Positions 44,560 through 53,602 of a stretch of 64,000 bases of DNA are shown here, piece after piece. The stretch's first letter is position 1. Each line of letters opens with the position of its first letter. The notes under the pieces are model-generated. The model searched no databases, was not told the DNA's origin, and saw nothing but the letters and a program-made list of their open reading frames with translations. The stretch covers positions 1 to 64,000 of the forward strand of contig NZ_WNKY01000007.1 of NCBI RefSeq assembly GCF_009720825.1, written 5' to 3'. This DNA is from Duganella radicis. Lineage in GTDB: Bacteria; Pseudomonadota; Gammaproteobacteria; Burkholderiales; Burkholderiaceae_D. Both the position numbers and the translations under genes were made by a program.

Positions 44560-46316
44560 CTCGACAATCCTTGGCGACCATCGCGGCCGGCCTCGCGGTG
44601 CTGCTGGCACTGCCTTACACGGGCGTGGCGGACTTTTATCTGTCCTACCTGTATCTGGTGTTCTTCTGGGTCGCGCTGGCGACCAGCTGGGGCATCCTGA
44701 GCGGCTACGCCGGTTACTGGAGCTTTGGCCACGCGGCCTTCTTCGGCGCCGGCATGTACACCGCCGCCACCCTGGCCGGCAAGCTGGAACTGCCGTTCCT
44801 GCTGACGGTGCCGGCCGCCGCCGCCGTCGCCGCCGCGCTGGCCACGGCCATCGGCCTGGTGGTGTTCCGCATCAACAGCTTGCGCGGCGAGTTCTTCGCC
44901 CTGCTGACCCTGTCGGTGTCCTATGTGCTGGCCGCGCTGATCTCCAACACCGCCATCGACGGCGGCGCCGGGGTCTACCTGAGCAATGTCGCGCTGCCGC
45001 AGTTCGGCGCCTCGGTGCCGGGCGCGATCTACCTGCTGGGACTGGCGCTGGCGGTGGCCGCGCTGGCGATCTCGCGCCGGGTGCTGGGCTCGCGCCTGGG
45101 CGCCGGCCTGCTGGCCATCCATGACGATGAGGACGTGGCCGAGGTCAAGGGCGTGCCGACCCTGCGCTATAAGCTGCTGGCTTTCGCCATCTCGTCGGCC
45201 ATCGCCGGCGCCGCCGGCGCCATCCAGGCGGCCTACGTCGGCTACGTGACGGTGGGCGAGACCTTCTCCATCACGGTGCCGCTGTATGTGGTCCTGATGA
45301 GTATTCTCGGCGGCGCCCGCCATTGGGCCGGCCCGGCCGTGGGCGCGGCCCTGATCACGGTGGCGCTGAGCGCGGTGGTCGGCAGCGGTCACGCCGAGCT
45401 GGGCCGCGCCGGCGTGGCACTGGCGCTGATCGTGGTGATCCTCAAGCTGCCGCAAGGCATCGTGCCGGCGTTGCTGAAACGCCTGCGCCGCGCCGCGCCC
45501 GCGGTCGACGCCGCCCACGCCTCGGGCAAGCTGGTCAACCTGGTGCCGCCCGCCAACGCCCCGGGCGCCGCAGCCCCCGGCGCGCGGGTGCTGCTGGAAT
45601 GCCGCGACGTGCGCAAGTCGTTCGGCGGCATCCAGGCGCTGCGCGGCGTCAGCCTGCAAGTGCGCCAGGGCGAAATCCTGGCGCTGGTCGGCCCCAACGG
45701 CTCCGGCAAGTCGACCCTGATCAATATGATCAGCGGCCACTTCGCCCTGAGCGGTGGCACCATCACGCTCGACAACGTCGCCATTGCCGGCCTGGCGCCA
45801 CACGCGATCGCCCAGCGCGGCATCGCCCGCACCTACCAGATCCCGCGCCTGTTCGACCACTTGAGCGTGCTGGAGAATGTGCGCCTGTGCGCCACCTTCG
45901 GCTGCCGCGAGGCCGCCAGCGGCGCCAGTCCCGACGCGCTGGCGCGCCAGTGGCTGGCCTTCACCGGCCTGGCCGCCAAGGCCGACCTGCTGCCGCCGGC
46001 GCTGAATCTGCACGAACGCAAGTTCGTCGAGTTCGCCCGCGCGCTGGCCGCCCGGCCGCGCCTGCTGCTGCTGGACGAGGTGCTGTGCGGCCTCACCCCG
46101 ACCGAGGTCGACCAGGCGGTGGCGCTGATCCAGAAAATCCGCGCCGGCGGCACCACCATTGTGTTTGTCGAACACCTGATGCGCGCCGTGGTGGCGCTGG
46201 CCGACCGCGTCGCCGTGCTCGACCAGGGCACCCTGCTGGCCGTCGGCCCGCCGCGCGAAACCATGCAAGACCCCACCGTCATCCGTGTCTACCTGGGAGC
46301 CAGCCATGCTGCTTGA
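44550..46316 (+). CDS. Fused ABC permease-ATPase (LivM-LivG)
   Basis: The 588-residue fusion has a LivM-type permease (residues ~1-310, GYAGYWSFGHAAFFGAGMY), a short Ala/Pro-rich linker (~320-348) and a LivG-type ATPase (~350-588) with Walker A GPNGSGKST, Walker B LLLLDEVLCG and the switch His in VFVEHLMRA. The ABC signature is degenerate: NLHERKFVEFARAL stands where LSGGQ-like residues are expected. ATG at 44550 overlaps the upstream permease stop by 10 nt. The partner ATPase downstream has a canonical signature. Confidence 0.92.
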   Translation: MALTRQSLATIAAGLAVLLALPYTGVADFYLSYLYLVFFWVALATSWGILSGYAGYWSFGHAAFFGAGMYTAATLAGKLELPFLLTVPAAAAVAAALATAIGLVVFRINSLRGEFFALLTLSVSYVLAALISNTAIDGGAGVYLSNVALPQFGASVPGAIYLLGLALAVAALAISRRVLGSRLGAGLLAIHDDEDVAEVKGVPTLRYKLLAFAISSAIAGAAGAIQAAYVGYVTVGETFSITVPLYVVLMSILGGARHWAGPAVGAALITVALSAVVGSGHAELGRAGVALALIVVILKLPQGIVPALLKRLRRAAPAVDAAHASGKLVNLVPPANAPGAAAPGARVLLECRDVRKSFGGIQALRGVSLQVRQGEILALVGPNGSGKSTLINMISGHFALSGGTITLDNVAIAGLAPHAIAQRGIARTYQIPRLFDHLSVLENVRLCATFGCREAASGASPDALARQWLAFTGLAAKADLLPPALNLHERKFVEFARALAARPRLLLLDEVLCGLTPTEVDQAVALIQKIRAGGTTIVFVEHLMRAVVALADRVAVLDQGTLLAVGPPRETMQDPTVIRVYLGASHAA

Positions 46317-47013
46317 AGTCAGCCACCTCGACGTCGCCTACGGCGATGCCCCCGCCCTGTGGGATGCCACGCTGTCGATCGCGGCCGGCCAGATCGTCTC
46401 GGTGGTCGGCCCCAACGGCGCCGGCAAGAGCACCCTGATCAACGCCATCGCCGGCGTGCTGCGTCCGACCAAGGGCCAGATCCGCCTCGACGGCAAGGAG
46501 GTGGGCCGCCTGCCCGGCCACCGCGTGTGCGACCACGGCATCGCCGTGGTGCCGGAGGGACGCCGCCTGTTCGGCCATATGAGCGTGCTCGACAACCTGG
46601 AGCTGGGCGGCTACCGCGCCGGGGCGCGCGGTCTGCGCGCGGACACGCTGGACCAGGTGTTCCAGCTGTTCCCCATCCTCAAGGATCGCCGCGCGCAGAT
46701 CGCCGGCAGCATGTCCGGCGGCCAGCAGCAGATGGTGGCCATCGGCCGCGCGCTGATGGCGCGCCCCAGGCTGCTGCTGATGGACGAGCCCTCGCTGGGC
46801 CTGTCGCCGGCGGTGGTGGACGACATGTTCCAGATCATCCGCGCCATCCAGCAGCGCGGCGTGGCCGTGCTGCTGGTGGAGCAAAACATCCACCAGGCGC
46901 TGGAAGTGGCGCAACATGCCTACGTGATCGAACAAGGCCGCATCGTCACCTCGGGCCAGCCCGGGGTCCTGCTCAACAACCCACGCATCCGGGAGGCTTA
47001 CCTTGGCATCTGA
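46306..47013 (+). CDS. Branched-chain-type ABC importer ATPase (LivF family)
   Basis: The 235-residue ATPase has Walker A GPNGAGKST, signature MSGGQQQM, Walker B LLLMDEPSLGLSP and switch His-region VLLVEQN, all canonical. GGGAG lies 6 nt upstream of ATG 46306, within the end of the LivM-LivG gene (11-nt overlap). It pairs with the LivG half of the fusion to power import. Its stop overlaps the cupin gene's TTG start by 11 nt, so the operon is tightly packed. Confidence 0.93.
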   Translation: MLLEVSHLDVAYGDAPALWDATLSIAAGQIVSVVGPNGAGKSTLINAIAGVLRPTKGQIRLDGKEVGRLPGHRVCDHGIAVVPEGRRLFGHMSVLDNLELGGYRAGARGLRADTLDQVFQLFPILKDRRAQIAGSMSGGQQQMVAIGRALMARPRLLLMDEPSLGLSPAVVDDMFQIIRAIQQRGVAVLLVEQNIHQALEVAQHAYVIEQGRIVTSGQPGVLLNNPRIREAYLGI

Positions 47014-47572
47014 CACCCCCAACCACAGCGGCGGCGTGCCGCTGCTGATCCGCCGCGTGGTCACCGGCCACGACCATGACGGCGCCTCGCTGGTGGCGCT
47101 GGCCAGCGCGCCGCCGCGCTCGGACGCGTTCCAGCACATCCCCGGCATGATCTCGCGCCTGGTGTGGGCCACCGAGGGCACGCCGGCGCTGCCGTTCGCC
47201 GGCAACGATCCGACCCCGGCGGTGACCAGCGTGGTGCCGCCGGCGGGCGGCAGCCGCTTCCTGGTGGTCACCTTCCCGCCCGACAGCGTGTTTGCCGCGC
47301 CCGGCTTCGATCCGGCGGCGGCGGTGGCGGAAAACCTGCGCATCAGCCCCGGCCTGGCCGAACGCTTCGAGCCCGACGGCATGCACGCCACGCCCACGCT
47401 GGACTACGGCATCGTGCTGGACGGCGAAATCTGGCTGGAACTCGACGACGGCCGCGCGGAACTGCTGCGCCAGCACGACGTCGTGGTCCAGCACGGCGCC
47501 CGCCACGCCTGGCGCAACAAGAGCGGCCAGCCGGCCACGCTGGCCTTCATCCTGATCGGCGCCGGCCAGTGA
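47003..47572 (+). CDS. Cupin-domain protein
   Basis: The 189-residue cytoplasmic protein has a C-terminal cupin barrel: MHATPTLDYGIVLDGEIWLEL followed by DVVVQHGARHAWRN, giving a small metal-binding-type pocket with several His/Glu. It starts at TTG 47003 with GGGAGG 7 nt upstream. Family members often occur in aromatic or hydroxy-acid catabolic clusters, but their reaction is generally not established; a lyase, dioxygenase or isomerase role is possible. Confidence 0.85.
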   Translation: MASDTPNHSGGVPLLIRRVVTGHDHDGASLVALASAPPRSDAFQHIPGMISRLVWATEGTPALPFAGNDPTPAVTSVVPPAGGSRFLVVTFPPDSVFAAPGFDPAAAVAENLRISPGLAERFEPDGMHATPTLDYGIVLDGEIWLELDDGRAELLRQHDVVVQHGARHAWRNKSGQPATLAFILIGAGQ

Positions 47573-47621
47573 GCCCCCATGGCCGGCCCCAACCTTAACC
47601 TAGCAACCGAGAGGAAAATTC

Positions 47622-48959
47622 ATGACTGACACAACCATCATTCGCCTGCACGGGCGGCGCGTCTGGGATTCACGCGGCCGCCCCACCGTGGAGGCCGAAG
47701 TCACACTGGCCGGCGGCGCCAGCGGCCGCGCCATCGCGCCGGCCGGCGCCTCGACCGGCAGCGGCGAGGCGCTCGACCTGCGCGACGGCGGCAGCAGCTT
47801 TGGCGGCCTGGACGTGCACCAGGCGCTGGCCGCGATCAACCACGACATCGCCGCCGCGCTGATCGGCATGAACGCCGGCGACCAGGGCGCGATCGACGCC
47901 CGCCTGGTGGCGCTGGACGGCACGCCGCAGCGCCGCCGCCTGGGCGGCAACGCCATCGTCGCCACCTCGATGGCGGTGCTGCACGCCGCCGCCGCCGCCG
48001 CCGGCCAGCCGCTGTGGCGCCACCTGGCCGGCAGCGGCCCGGTCAGGATGCCGCTGCCCGAGGTGCAGATCTTTGGCGGCGGCGCCCACGCCGCGCGCCG
48101 GGTCGACGTGCAGGACTTCATGATCATGTGCCCGGCCGCCGCCAGCTTCAGCGAGGCGCTCGAATGGACCGCCGAGGTCTACCGCGCGGCCGGCGCCCGC
48201 ATGAAGCAGGCCGGCAAGCTGCAAGGCGTGGCCGACGAAGGCGGCTACTGGCCGGCCTTCGACAGCAACGAGCAGGCGCTCGACACGCTGGTGCTGGCGA
48301 TCGCCGACACCGGCCTGCGCCCCGGCACCGACGCCGGCATCTCGCTCGACATCGCCGCCTCCGAGTTCGGCCGCGAGGGCCGCTACACACTGGCGCTCGA
48401 CCGCCGCACGCTCGACACCGAACAGATGATCGCCATGCTGGGCGGCTGGCTGGACCACTACCCCATCCTGTCGATCGAGGATCCGCTGGCCGAGGACGAC
48501 GCGCACGGCTTCGCCCAGTTCACCGCCACCTACGGCCGGCGCTGCCAGATCATCGGCGATGACCTGCTGGTCACCAACGCCGACCGGGTGGCGGCCGCCG
48601 CCGCCAGCGCCAGCGCCAACGCGGTGCTGGTCAAGCCCAACCAGGCCGGCACCGTCAGCGAGGCCCACGCCGCCCTGCTGGCCGGCAAGCGCGCCGGCTT
48701 CGGCACCATCGTCTCGGCCCGTTCCGGCGAGAGCGAAGATGTCACCATTGCCCACCTCGCGGTCGGCTGGGACGCCGGCCAGCTCAAGGTCGGTTCGTTC
48801 GCCCGCTCCGAACGCATGGCAAAATGGAACGAGGTGTTGCGCATCGAGGAATCGCTCGGCAAGTCGGCGCGCTTCAGCGGCTGGTCCGCCCTGCCCTTCC
48901 AGCCCCAGGCGCGCAGCGCCGGCTCCGCATCGCAAGCTGTCAAGGAACTCACGCCATGA
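47622..48959 (+). CDS. Enolase paralogue with altered active site
   Basis: The 445-residue protein aligns along its length with phosphopyruvate hydratase. Metal ligands are kept (Asp243 in SLDIAASEF, Glu286 in SIEDPL, Asp313 in IIGDDL), as are the base Lys338 (LVKPNQAGT), Lys389 (QLKVG), Glu206 (DEGGY), His156 (GGAHAARR), Arg367 and Ser368. In yeast numbering Glu168 is Asp (D165) and His373 is Ala (A366), and the NGG before His159 is GGG. These changes suggest a substrate other than, or in addition to, 2-phosphoglycerate. It overlaps the FMN reductase start by 4 nt. Confidence 0.9.
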   Translation: MTDTTIIRLHGRRVWDSRGRPTVEAEVTLAGGASGRAIAPAGASTGSGEALDLRDGGSSFGGLDVHQALAAINHDIAAALIGMNAGDQGAIDARLVALDGTPQRRRLGGNAIVATSMAVLHAAAAAAGQPLWRHLAGSGPVRMPLPEVQIFGGGAHAARRVDVQDFMIMCPAAASFSEALEWTAEVYRAAGARMKQAGKLQGVADEGGYWPAFDSNEQALDTLVLAIADTGLRPGTDAGISLDIAASEFGREGRYTLALDRRTLDTEQMIAMLGGWLDHYPILSIEDPLAEDDAHGFAQFTATYGRRCQIIGDDLLVTNADRVAAAAASASANAVLVKPNQAGTVSEAHAALLAGKRAGFGTIVSARSGESEDVTIAHLAVGWDAGQLKVGSFARSERMAKWNEVLRIEESLGKSARFSGWSALPFQPQARSAGSASQAVKELTP

Positions 48960-49522
48960 AAACCATACATCTGATCGGCATCTCGGGCAGCCTGCGCCAG
49001 GCCTCCAGCAACACCGCCGTGCTGCACACCCTACAGGAAAAATTGCCCGCCAACGTGGTCCTGACGCTGTTGCCGCTGGACGCCATCCCGCTCTACAACC
49101 AGGACCTGGACGGCGACCAGCCGCCCCCCCCGGTGCACGGCTTCAAGCGGGAAATCGCCAACTGCGACGGCATCATCATCTGTTCGCCGGAATACAACTT
49201 CGGCATGTCCGGGGTGTTGAAGAACGCGCTGGACTGGGCCTCGCGCCCGGCCTTCGCCTCGCCGCTGAAAGGCAAACCGGTGCTGCTGATCACCTGCTCG
49301 CCGGCGATCACCGGCGGCGTGCGGGCCCAGGCGCAGCTGCGCGAGACCCTGAGCGGCACCCTGTCGCGGGTGATCGCCCGGCCGCCGGTGGTGATCGGCG
49401 CGGTCCACACCAAGATCGAACACGGCCGCCTGGTGGACGCTGCCAACCTGGACTTCGCGCTGGCGGCGGTGCAGGATCTGGTGGCCGAAATCGAATTGCT
49501 GCGCGCGCCGGCCGCAGCCTGA
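48956..49522 (+). CDS. NADPH-dependent FMN reductase-like flavoprotein
   Basis: The 188-residue flavodoxin-like protein has GISGSLRQASSNTAVL (FMN phosphate loop) and SPEYNFGMSGVLKNALDW (the family's central motif). It reduces FMN or acts as a quinone/azo-type reductase with NAD(P)H. ATG 48956 overlaps the enolase-paralogue stop (ATGA), with AAGGA 9 nt upstream. In this operon it could supply reduced flavin or reduce a quinone-like intermediate; no monooxygenase partner is in the window. Confidence 0.9.
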   Translation: MKTIHLIGISGSLRQASSNTAVLHTLQEKLPANVVLTLLPLDAIPLYNQDLDGDQPPPPVHGFKREIANCDGIIICSPEYNFGMSGVLKNALDWASRPAFASPLKGKPVLLITCSPAITGGVRAQAQLRETLSGTLSRVIARPPVVIGAVHTKIEHGRLVDAANLDFALAAVQDLVAEIELLRAPAAA

Positions 49523-49557
49523 CCCCCACGCTCCACCCACTTTTTTGCGAGGTTTAT

Positions 49558-50565
49558 ATGCTACCCGAAGTCAATCTGCGGCCGCCGTTCAACATCACCC
49601 GCGCCAGCCACGTGGTGCTGCACGTGGCCGACCTGGCCAAGAGCCGGGAGTTCTACGTCAACATCGTCGGCCTGGTGGTGTCCGACCAGACCGAGGACAC
49701 CTGCTACCTGCGCGGTCTGGCCGAAGCCTGCCACCACAGCCTGGTGCTGGTGCAAAGCCAGGGCGCGGCCACCTGCAAGCGCATCGGCTTCCGCGTGTTT
49801 TTTGAGGAAGACCTGGACCTGGCCTACGCCTTCTTCAAGGCCGAGGGCCTGCCGGCCGAGTGGGCCGAGGTGGCCCACCAGGGCCGCACCCTGCACGTGG
49901 AAGATCCCTACGGCACCAAGCTGGAGCTGTGCGCCAGCATGGAAACCCGGCCGCGCATGTACCTGGAGATCGAGAAGTTCAAGGGCGCGCACGGCCAGCG
50001 CCTCGACCACTACCAGATCTTCTCGCCCGACACCCATGCCTCGTGCGCCTTCTACAGCCGGCTTGGTTTCCGCAACTCCGAATACCTGGCGCACGGCGAC
50101 CAGCTGCTGGGCGCCTTCATGTACCGCAAGGGCACCTGCCTCGACCTGGCCATCGTGCAGAACGACGGCCCTTGCCTGCACCACTTCGCCTACACCGTGT
50201 CGGAGTCGCACAACATCTTCACCGCCTGCGACCTGGCCGGCATCTATGGCTATTCGGCCTCGGTCGAGCGCGGTCCCGGCCGCCATGGTCCGGGCGGCAT
50301 GCTGTTCGTCTACCTGCGCGATCCGGACGGCCACCGGGTCGAACTGTTCAACAGCCACTACCAGACCATCGACATCGAGATCGAACCGGTGCGCTGGGAC
50401 GCCGCCACCCTCAGCACCAATGTGCGCTGGGGCCTGCCGGCGCCGCACCGCTGGTATTTCGAAGCCACGCCGTTCGAAGGCGCGGTCCAGATCGCCACCG
50501 CCTCGCCGCCGAAGCCGGAAACGCTGGAGACCTACGTCCAGAAGCTCTCGGCCGCCCAACCATAA
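49558..50565 (+). CDS. VOC-family extradiol-dioxygenase-like protein
   Basis: The 335-residue two-domain protein resembles homoprotocatechuate 2,3-dioxygenase. Iron ligands are present: His151 (RLDHYQIFSPD), His209 (CLHHFAYTV) and Glu262 (HRVELFN). The conserved Tyr before the Glu is Tyr252. The acid-base/oxygen-activating His (H200 in the Brevibacterium enzyme) appears to be Leu195 here (KGTCLDLAI). So metal binding is likely, but ring cleavage may be altered or replaced by another reaction. GAGG lies 7 nt before ATG 49558. Confidence 0.88.
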   Translation: MLPEVNLRPPFNITRASHVVLHVADLAKSREFYVNIVGLVVSDQTEDTCYLRGLAEACHHSLVLVQSQGAATCKRIGFRVFFEEDLDLAYAFFKAEGLPAEWAEVAHQGRTLHVEDPYGTKLELCASMETRPRMYLEIEKFKGAHGQRLDHYQIFSPDTHASCAFYSRLGFRNSEYLAHGDQLLGAFMYRKGTCLDLAIVQNDGPCLHHFAYTVSESHNIFTACDLAGIYGYSASVERGPGRHGPGGMLFVYLRDPDGHRVELFNSHYQTIDIEIEPVRWDAATLSTNVRWGLPAPHRWYFEATPFEGAVQIATASPPKPETLETYVQKLSAAQP

Positions 50566-50586
50566 ACCACCCACAAGGATACCACC

Positions 50587-51117
50587 ATGGCACGCGTCAC
50601 CTACCTGCAACGCTCCGACCTTCCCGACCACACCGCCCTGTGCGATCGTCTGGAAAGCGAGCGCAAGGTCCCCACCGCCAACATCTTCCGGGCGCTGGCC
50701 CATGCGCCACAGATACTCGACCAGTTCTTGTCGTACGCCAACGCCATCCGCGCCGCCGGCATCAGCCCCAAGCTGCGGGAAATGGCCATCCTCACGGTCG
50801 GCCACTGCACCAATTCCGAATATGAGATCGCGCACCACCAGTCGCACGGCCGGAAGGCGGGCATCAGCCCGGAACAGCTGAAGGCCATCGCCCACTTCGA
50901 GGACTCGCCGCTGTTCAACGAGGAGGAAAAAGCCGTGATGGCGCTGGCGAAGGAATCCACCCTGCAGGTCAACGTCAGCGACGCCACCTGGAACCGGGTG
51001 GCCGCCTTCATGGACCAGAAGCAGCTGGTGGAACTGGCGCTGAACGTGGCGTGGTACAACTCCGGCGTGCGCATCATGGGCACGCTGGGCATCGAGCTGG
51101 AAGCGGCCTACCGCTGA
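50587..51117 (+). CDS. Carboxymuconolactone decarboxylase-like (AhpD-fold) protein
   Basis: The 176-residue all-helical protein has the CMD core (LREMAILTVGHCTNSEYEIAHHQSHG). A single Cys sits at the start of the motif, without the CxxC of peroxidase-active AhpD, and His-His follows. This pattern fits decarboxylase-type or uncharacterised members rather than AhpD. It lies 21 bp after the dioxygenase-like gene in the same operon. The role is probably a decarboxylation or lactone step, but that is inference from family name and context. Confidence 0.88.
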   Translation: MARVTYLQRSDLPDHTALCDRLESERKVPTANIFRALAHAPQILDQFLSYANAIRAAGISPKLREMAILTVGHCTNSEYEIAHHQSHGRKAGISPEQLKAIAHFEDSPLFNEEEKAVMALAKESTLQVNVSDATWNRVAAFMDQKQLVELALNVAWYNSGVRIMGTLGIELEAAYR

Positions 51118-51142
51118 ACGCATTCCTCTCCAGGAGACTGAC

Positions 51143-52363
51143 ATGCACAACAATAAAACGCCGCTGCGACAGCGGCGCACCTTCCTGGCCGGCGCCGGCG
51201 CGCTGGCGCTGTCCTGCGGCCTGCCGTCGCTGGCGCGCGCGGCCGGCGCGCCGATCCGGGTCGGCTCGACCTTGCCACTGACCGGGCCGCTGGCGCCGGT
51301 GGGCGGCATCCACAAGATCGCCGGCGAGGTGTTCGTCGAGCTGATCAACAAACGCGGCGGCCTGCTCGGCCGCAAGCTGGAATGGGTGCTGCTGGACGAC
51401 CAGTCGCAGGCGGCCAACGCGCGCGCCCTGTACGAACGGCTGGTGACGGCGGACAAAGTCGATCTGCTGATGGGGCCGTATGGCACCAGCGCCATCGTCG
51501 CCGCCATGGGCGTGGCCCAGCGCTTCGGCAAGCTGTTCATCCAGAGCAGCCTGGGCGATCCCAGCCTGGCGCCCTACCCGCTGCAATTCCCGGCCCTGCC
51601 GATAGGCCCCGATCCGCGCCTGGCCGACACCGAGGTGCTGCTGGACGCCTTTGCCAGCAGCGCCACGCCGCCGCGCACCATCGCCTTCGTCACCAGCAAG
51701 TTCCCGTCGGCGCTGGACCTGGCCAAGGGCGGCCAGGAAGTGGCGGCCAAACGCGGCCTGAAAACCGTGCTGACGCTGGAGTACGAGTTCGGCACGCGCG
51801 ACTTCGGCGGCATCGCCGCGCGCATCAAGGACGCCAATCCGGACTTGCTGTGGTCGGGCGCCATCGGCCTCGAGGCCAGCCAGTTGCTGGACGCGATGAA
51901 GCGCCTGGACTATCTGCCGCCGCGCCAGTTCCATCTGTTCCCGGCGCCGGGGCCGACGCTGGCCAACCAGCACGCCAACGGCGTCACCAGCCTGACCTGG
52001 TTCGAGCACCACGCGCCGTTCTCGCAATACGCCGGCGCCGCCGATTTCCTCCGGCTGTACACCGAACGCGCCAAGGCCGCCGGCCTGCCGTGGCCGGTGG
52101 CGGAATCGCAGGCGGCGGCCGAGTTCGCGGCGTGGCAGATCCTGGCGGCGGCCGTCAACGGCGTCGGCCGTCTGGACGAGCCGGCCATGGCGGCCTGGCT
52201 GCGCGGCCACCAGCTCAACACCGTGCTGGGCCCGCGCGGCTTTGACGGCAAGTTCAACAGCGGCGTCGCCGCCACCAAGATCAAGCAAGTCCAAAACGGC
52301 AAGTGGGTCACCGTCTGGCCGGCCGCCTACCGGCCGCCCGGCGTGACCCTGCTGGCGCCGTGA
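51143..52363 (+). CDS. ABC importer substrate-binding protein, Tat signal
   Basis: The 406-residue periplasmic binding protein is of the branched-chain type I fold (PIRVGSTLPLTGPLAPVGG; NKRGGLLGRKLEWVLLDDQS; LLMGPYGTS). The N-terminus RQRRTFLAGAGALAL is a twin-arginine signal, implying folded export. It is the receptor for the LivH/LivM-G/LivF complex encoded in the same operon, although placed seven genes later. Basic/aromatic pocket residues cannot be judged by eye, so the ligand is unknown. Confidence 0.92.
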   Translation: MHNNKTPLRQRRTFLAGAGALALSCGLPSLARAAGAPIRVGSTLPLTGPLAPVGGIHKIAGEVFVELINKRGGLLGRKLEWVLLDDQSQAANARALYERLVTADKVDLLMGPYGTSAIVAAMGVAQRFGKLFIQSSLGDPSLAPYPLQFPALPIGPDPRLADTEVLLDAFASSATPPRTIAFVTSKFPSALDLAKGGQEVAAKRGLKTVLTLEYEFGTRDFGGIAARIKDANPDLLWSGAIGLEASQLLDAMKRLDYLPPRQFHLFPAPGPTLANQHANGVTSLTWFEHHAPFSQYAGAADFLRLYTERAKAAGLPWPVAESQAAAEFAAWQILAAAVNGVGRLDEPAMAAWLRGHQLNTVLGPRGFDGKFNSGVAATKIKQVQNGKWVTVWPAAYRPPGVTLLAP

Positions 52364-52394
52364 ATCCTCACCCAACCTCACACCAAGAGAGACA

Positions 52395-53507
52395 ATGATG
52401 GAAAAAACTATGGTTGCAGCCCGGCTGCACGCACTGGGCACCCCGATGACGCTGGATACCATCCCGGTGCCCAAGCCGCGCCCCAACGACGTGCTGGTCA
52501 AGGTCAAGGCCTGCGGCATCGTGCCGAATATGGCCAACGTCATCAACAACTGGCCGACCTGGTTCCCGCACCAGCCGCTGGCCAAGTTCCCGGCCATCTT
52601 CGGCCTGGACGCCACCGGCGTGATCGCCGAGGTGGGCGAGGCGGTGATCAACGCCAAGCCCGGCGACCGCGTCTACGTCAGCCCGCTGCGCTCGTGCGGC
52701 TCGTGCCGCGCCTGCCGCGCCGGCCAGCGCAGCCACTGCCAGTACTACACCCTGAACGGCTACTTCAGCACCAGCCGCGACGGCCAGCGCATCTTCGACC
52801 TGTATCCGTACGGCGGCTTCAGCGAATACATGACCGCGCCGGAGTATTCGCTGGTCAACCTGCCGGACAACCTGAGCTTCGAGCAGGCCGGCCGCTTCGG
52901 TTACCTGGGCACCTCCTACGGCGCGCTGAAGAACGCCAACGCCGGTCCCGGCCAGGTGGCGCTGATCGACGGCATCACCGGCACCCTGGGCGTGGCGGCC
53001 ACCGTGCTGGGCCTGGCGATGGGGCTGTCGCGCATCCTCGGCACCGGCCGCGACGAGCGCCTGCTGCAACGGGTCAAGGCGCTGGCGCCGGACCGGATTG
53101 AAGTCATGCGCCTGGGCGAGGGCTCGACCGGCGAGTGGGCCAAGGCCATGACCGGCGGCGAAGGCGCCGACTTCGCCATCAGCGCGCTGGGCGCCAAGGC
53201 GCCGGCGGCCACCATGCTCGACTCCATGCGCGGGGTGCGCCGTGGCGGCCGGGTGGTCAACGTCGGCGGCGTGGCCGAAGACCTGCCGATCGACGTCAAG
53301 TGGCTGATGGACGAGCAGATCCAGCTGATCGGCTCGAACTGGTTCACCACCGCGCAGGGCCAGGAAATGGCCGACATGGTGCGCACCGGTACCATCGACC
53401 TGTCCTATCTGGAGCACCGCAGCTTTCCGCTGGCGGACGTCAACCAGGCCATCTCCGGCCTGAAAGACCGCGACGGCGGCTTCAGCAACTACGTGGTTCT
53501 GCCCTGA
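52395..53507 (+). CDS. Zinc-type MDR alcohol dehydrogenase
   Basis: The 370-residue medium-chain dehydrogenase has an N-terminal GroES-like domain with the structural zinc set Cys101, Cys104, Cys107, Cys115 (CGSCRACRAGQRSHC) and a Rossmann domain. Catalytic Cys40 is present, but the usual GHE motif reads GLD (70-72), so the normal catalytic zinc His is missing. The coenzyme loop reads DGITGTLGVAA rather than GxGxxG. It probably oxidises or reduces a catabolic intermediate. It is the last gene of the ABC-enolase operon before a 122-bp gap. Confidence 0.9.
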   Translation: MMEKTMVAARLHALGTPMTLDTIPVPKPRPNDVLVKVKACGIVPNMANVINNWPTWFPHQPLAKFPAIFGLDATGVIAEVGEAVINAKPGDRVYVSPLRSCGSCRACRAGQRSHCQYYTLNGYFSTSRDGQRIFDLYPYGGFSEYMTAPEYSLVNLPDNLSFEQAGRFGYLGTSYGALKNANAGPGQVALIDGITGTLGVAATVLGLAMGLSRILGTGRDERLLQRVKALAPDRIEVMRLGEGSTGEWAKAMTGGEGADFAISALGAKAPAATMLDSMRGVRRGGRVVNVGGVAEDLPIDVKWLMDEQIQLIGSNWFTTAQGQEMADMVRTGTIDLSYLEHRSFPLADVNQAISGLKDRDGGFSNYVVLP

Positions 53508-53602
53508 CCCCGGGCGCTATCGTGTTTTCACATCGGTAATTGGGCGGGATATCCGGCCTGGATCGCTCAGGCCATTGATTATTTCCGCACTCCTGTAGCG
53601 GC

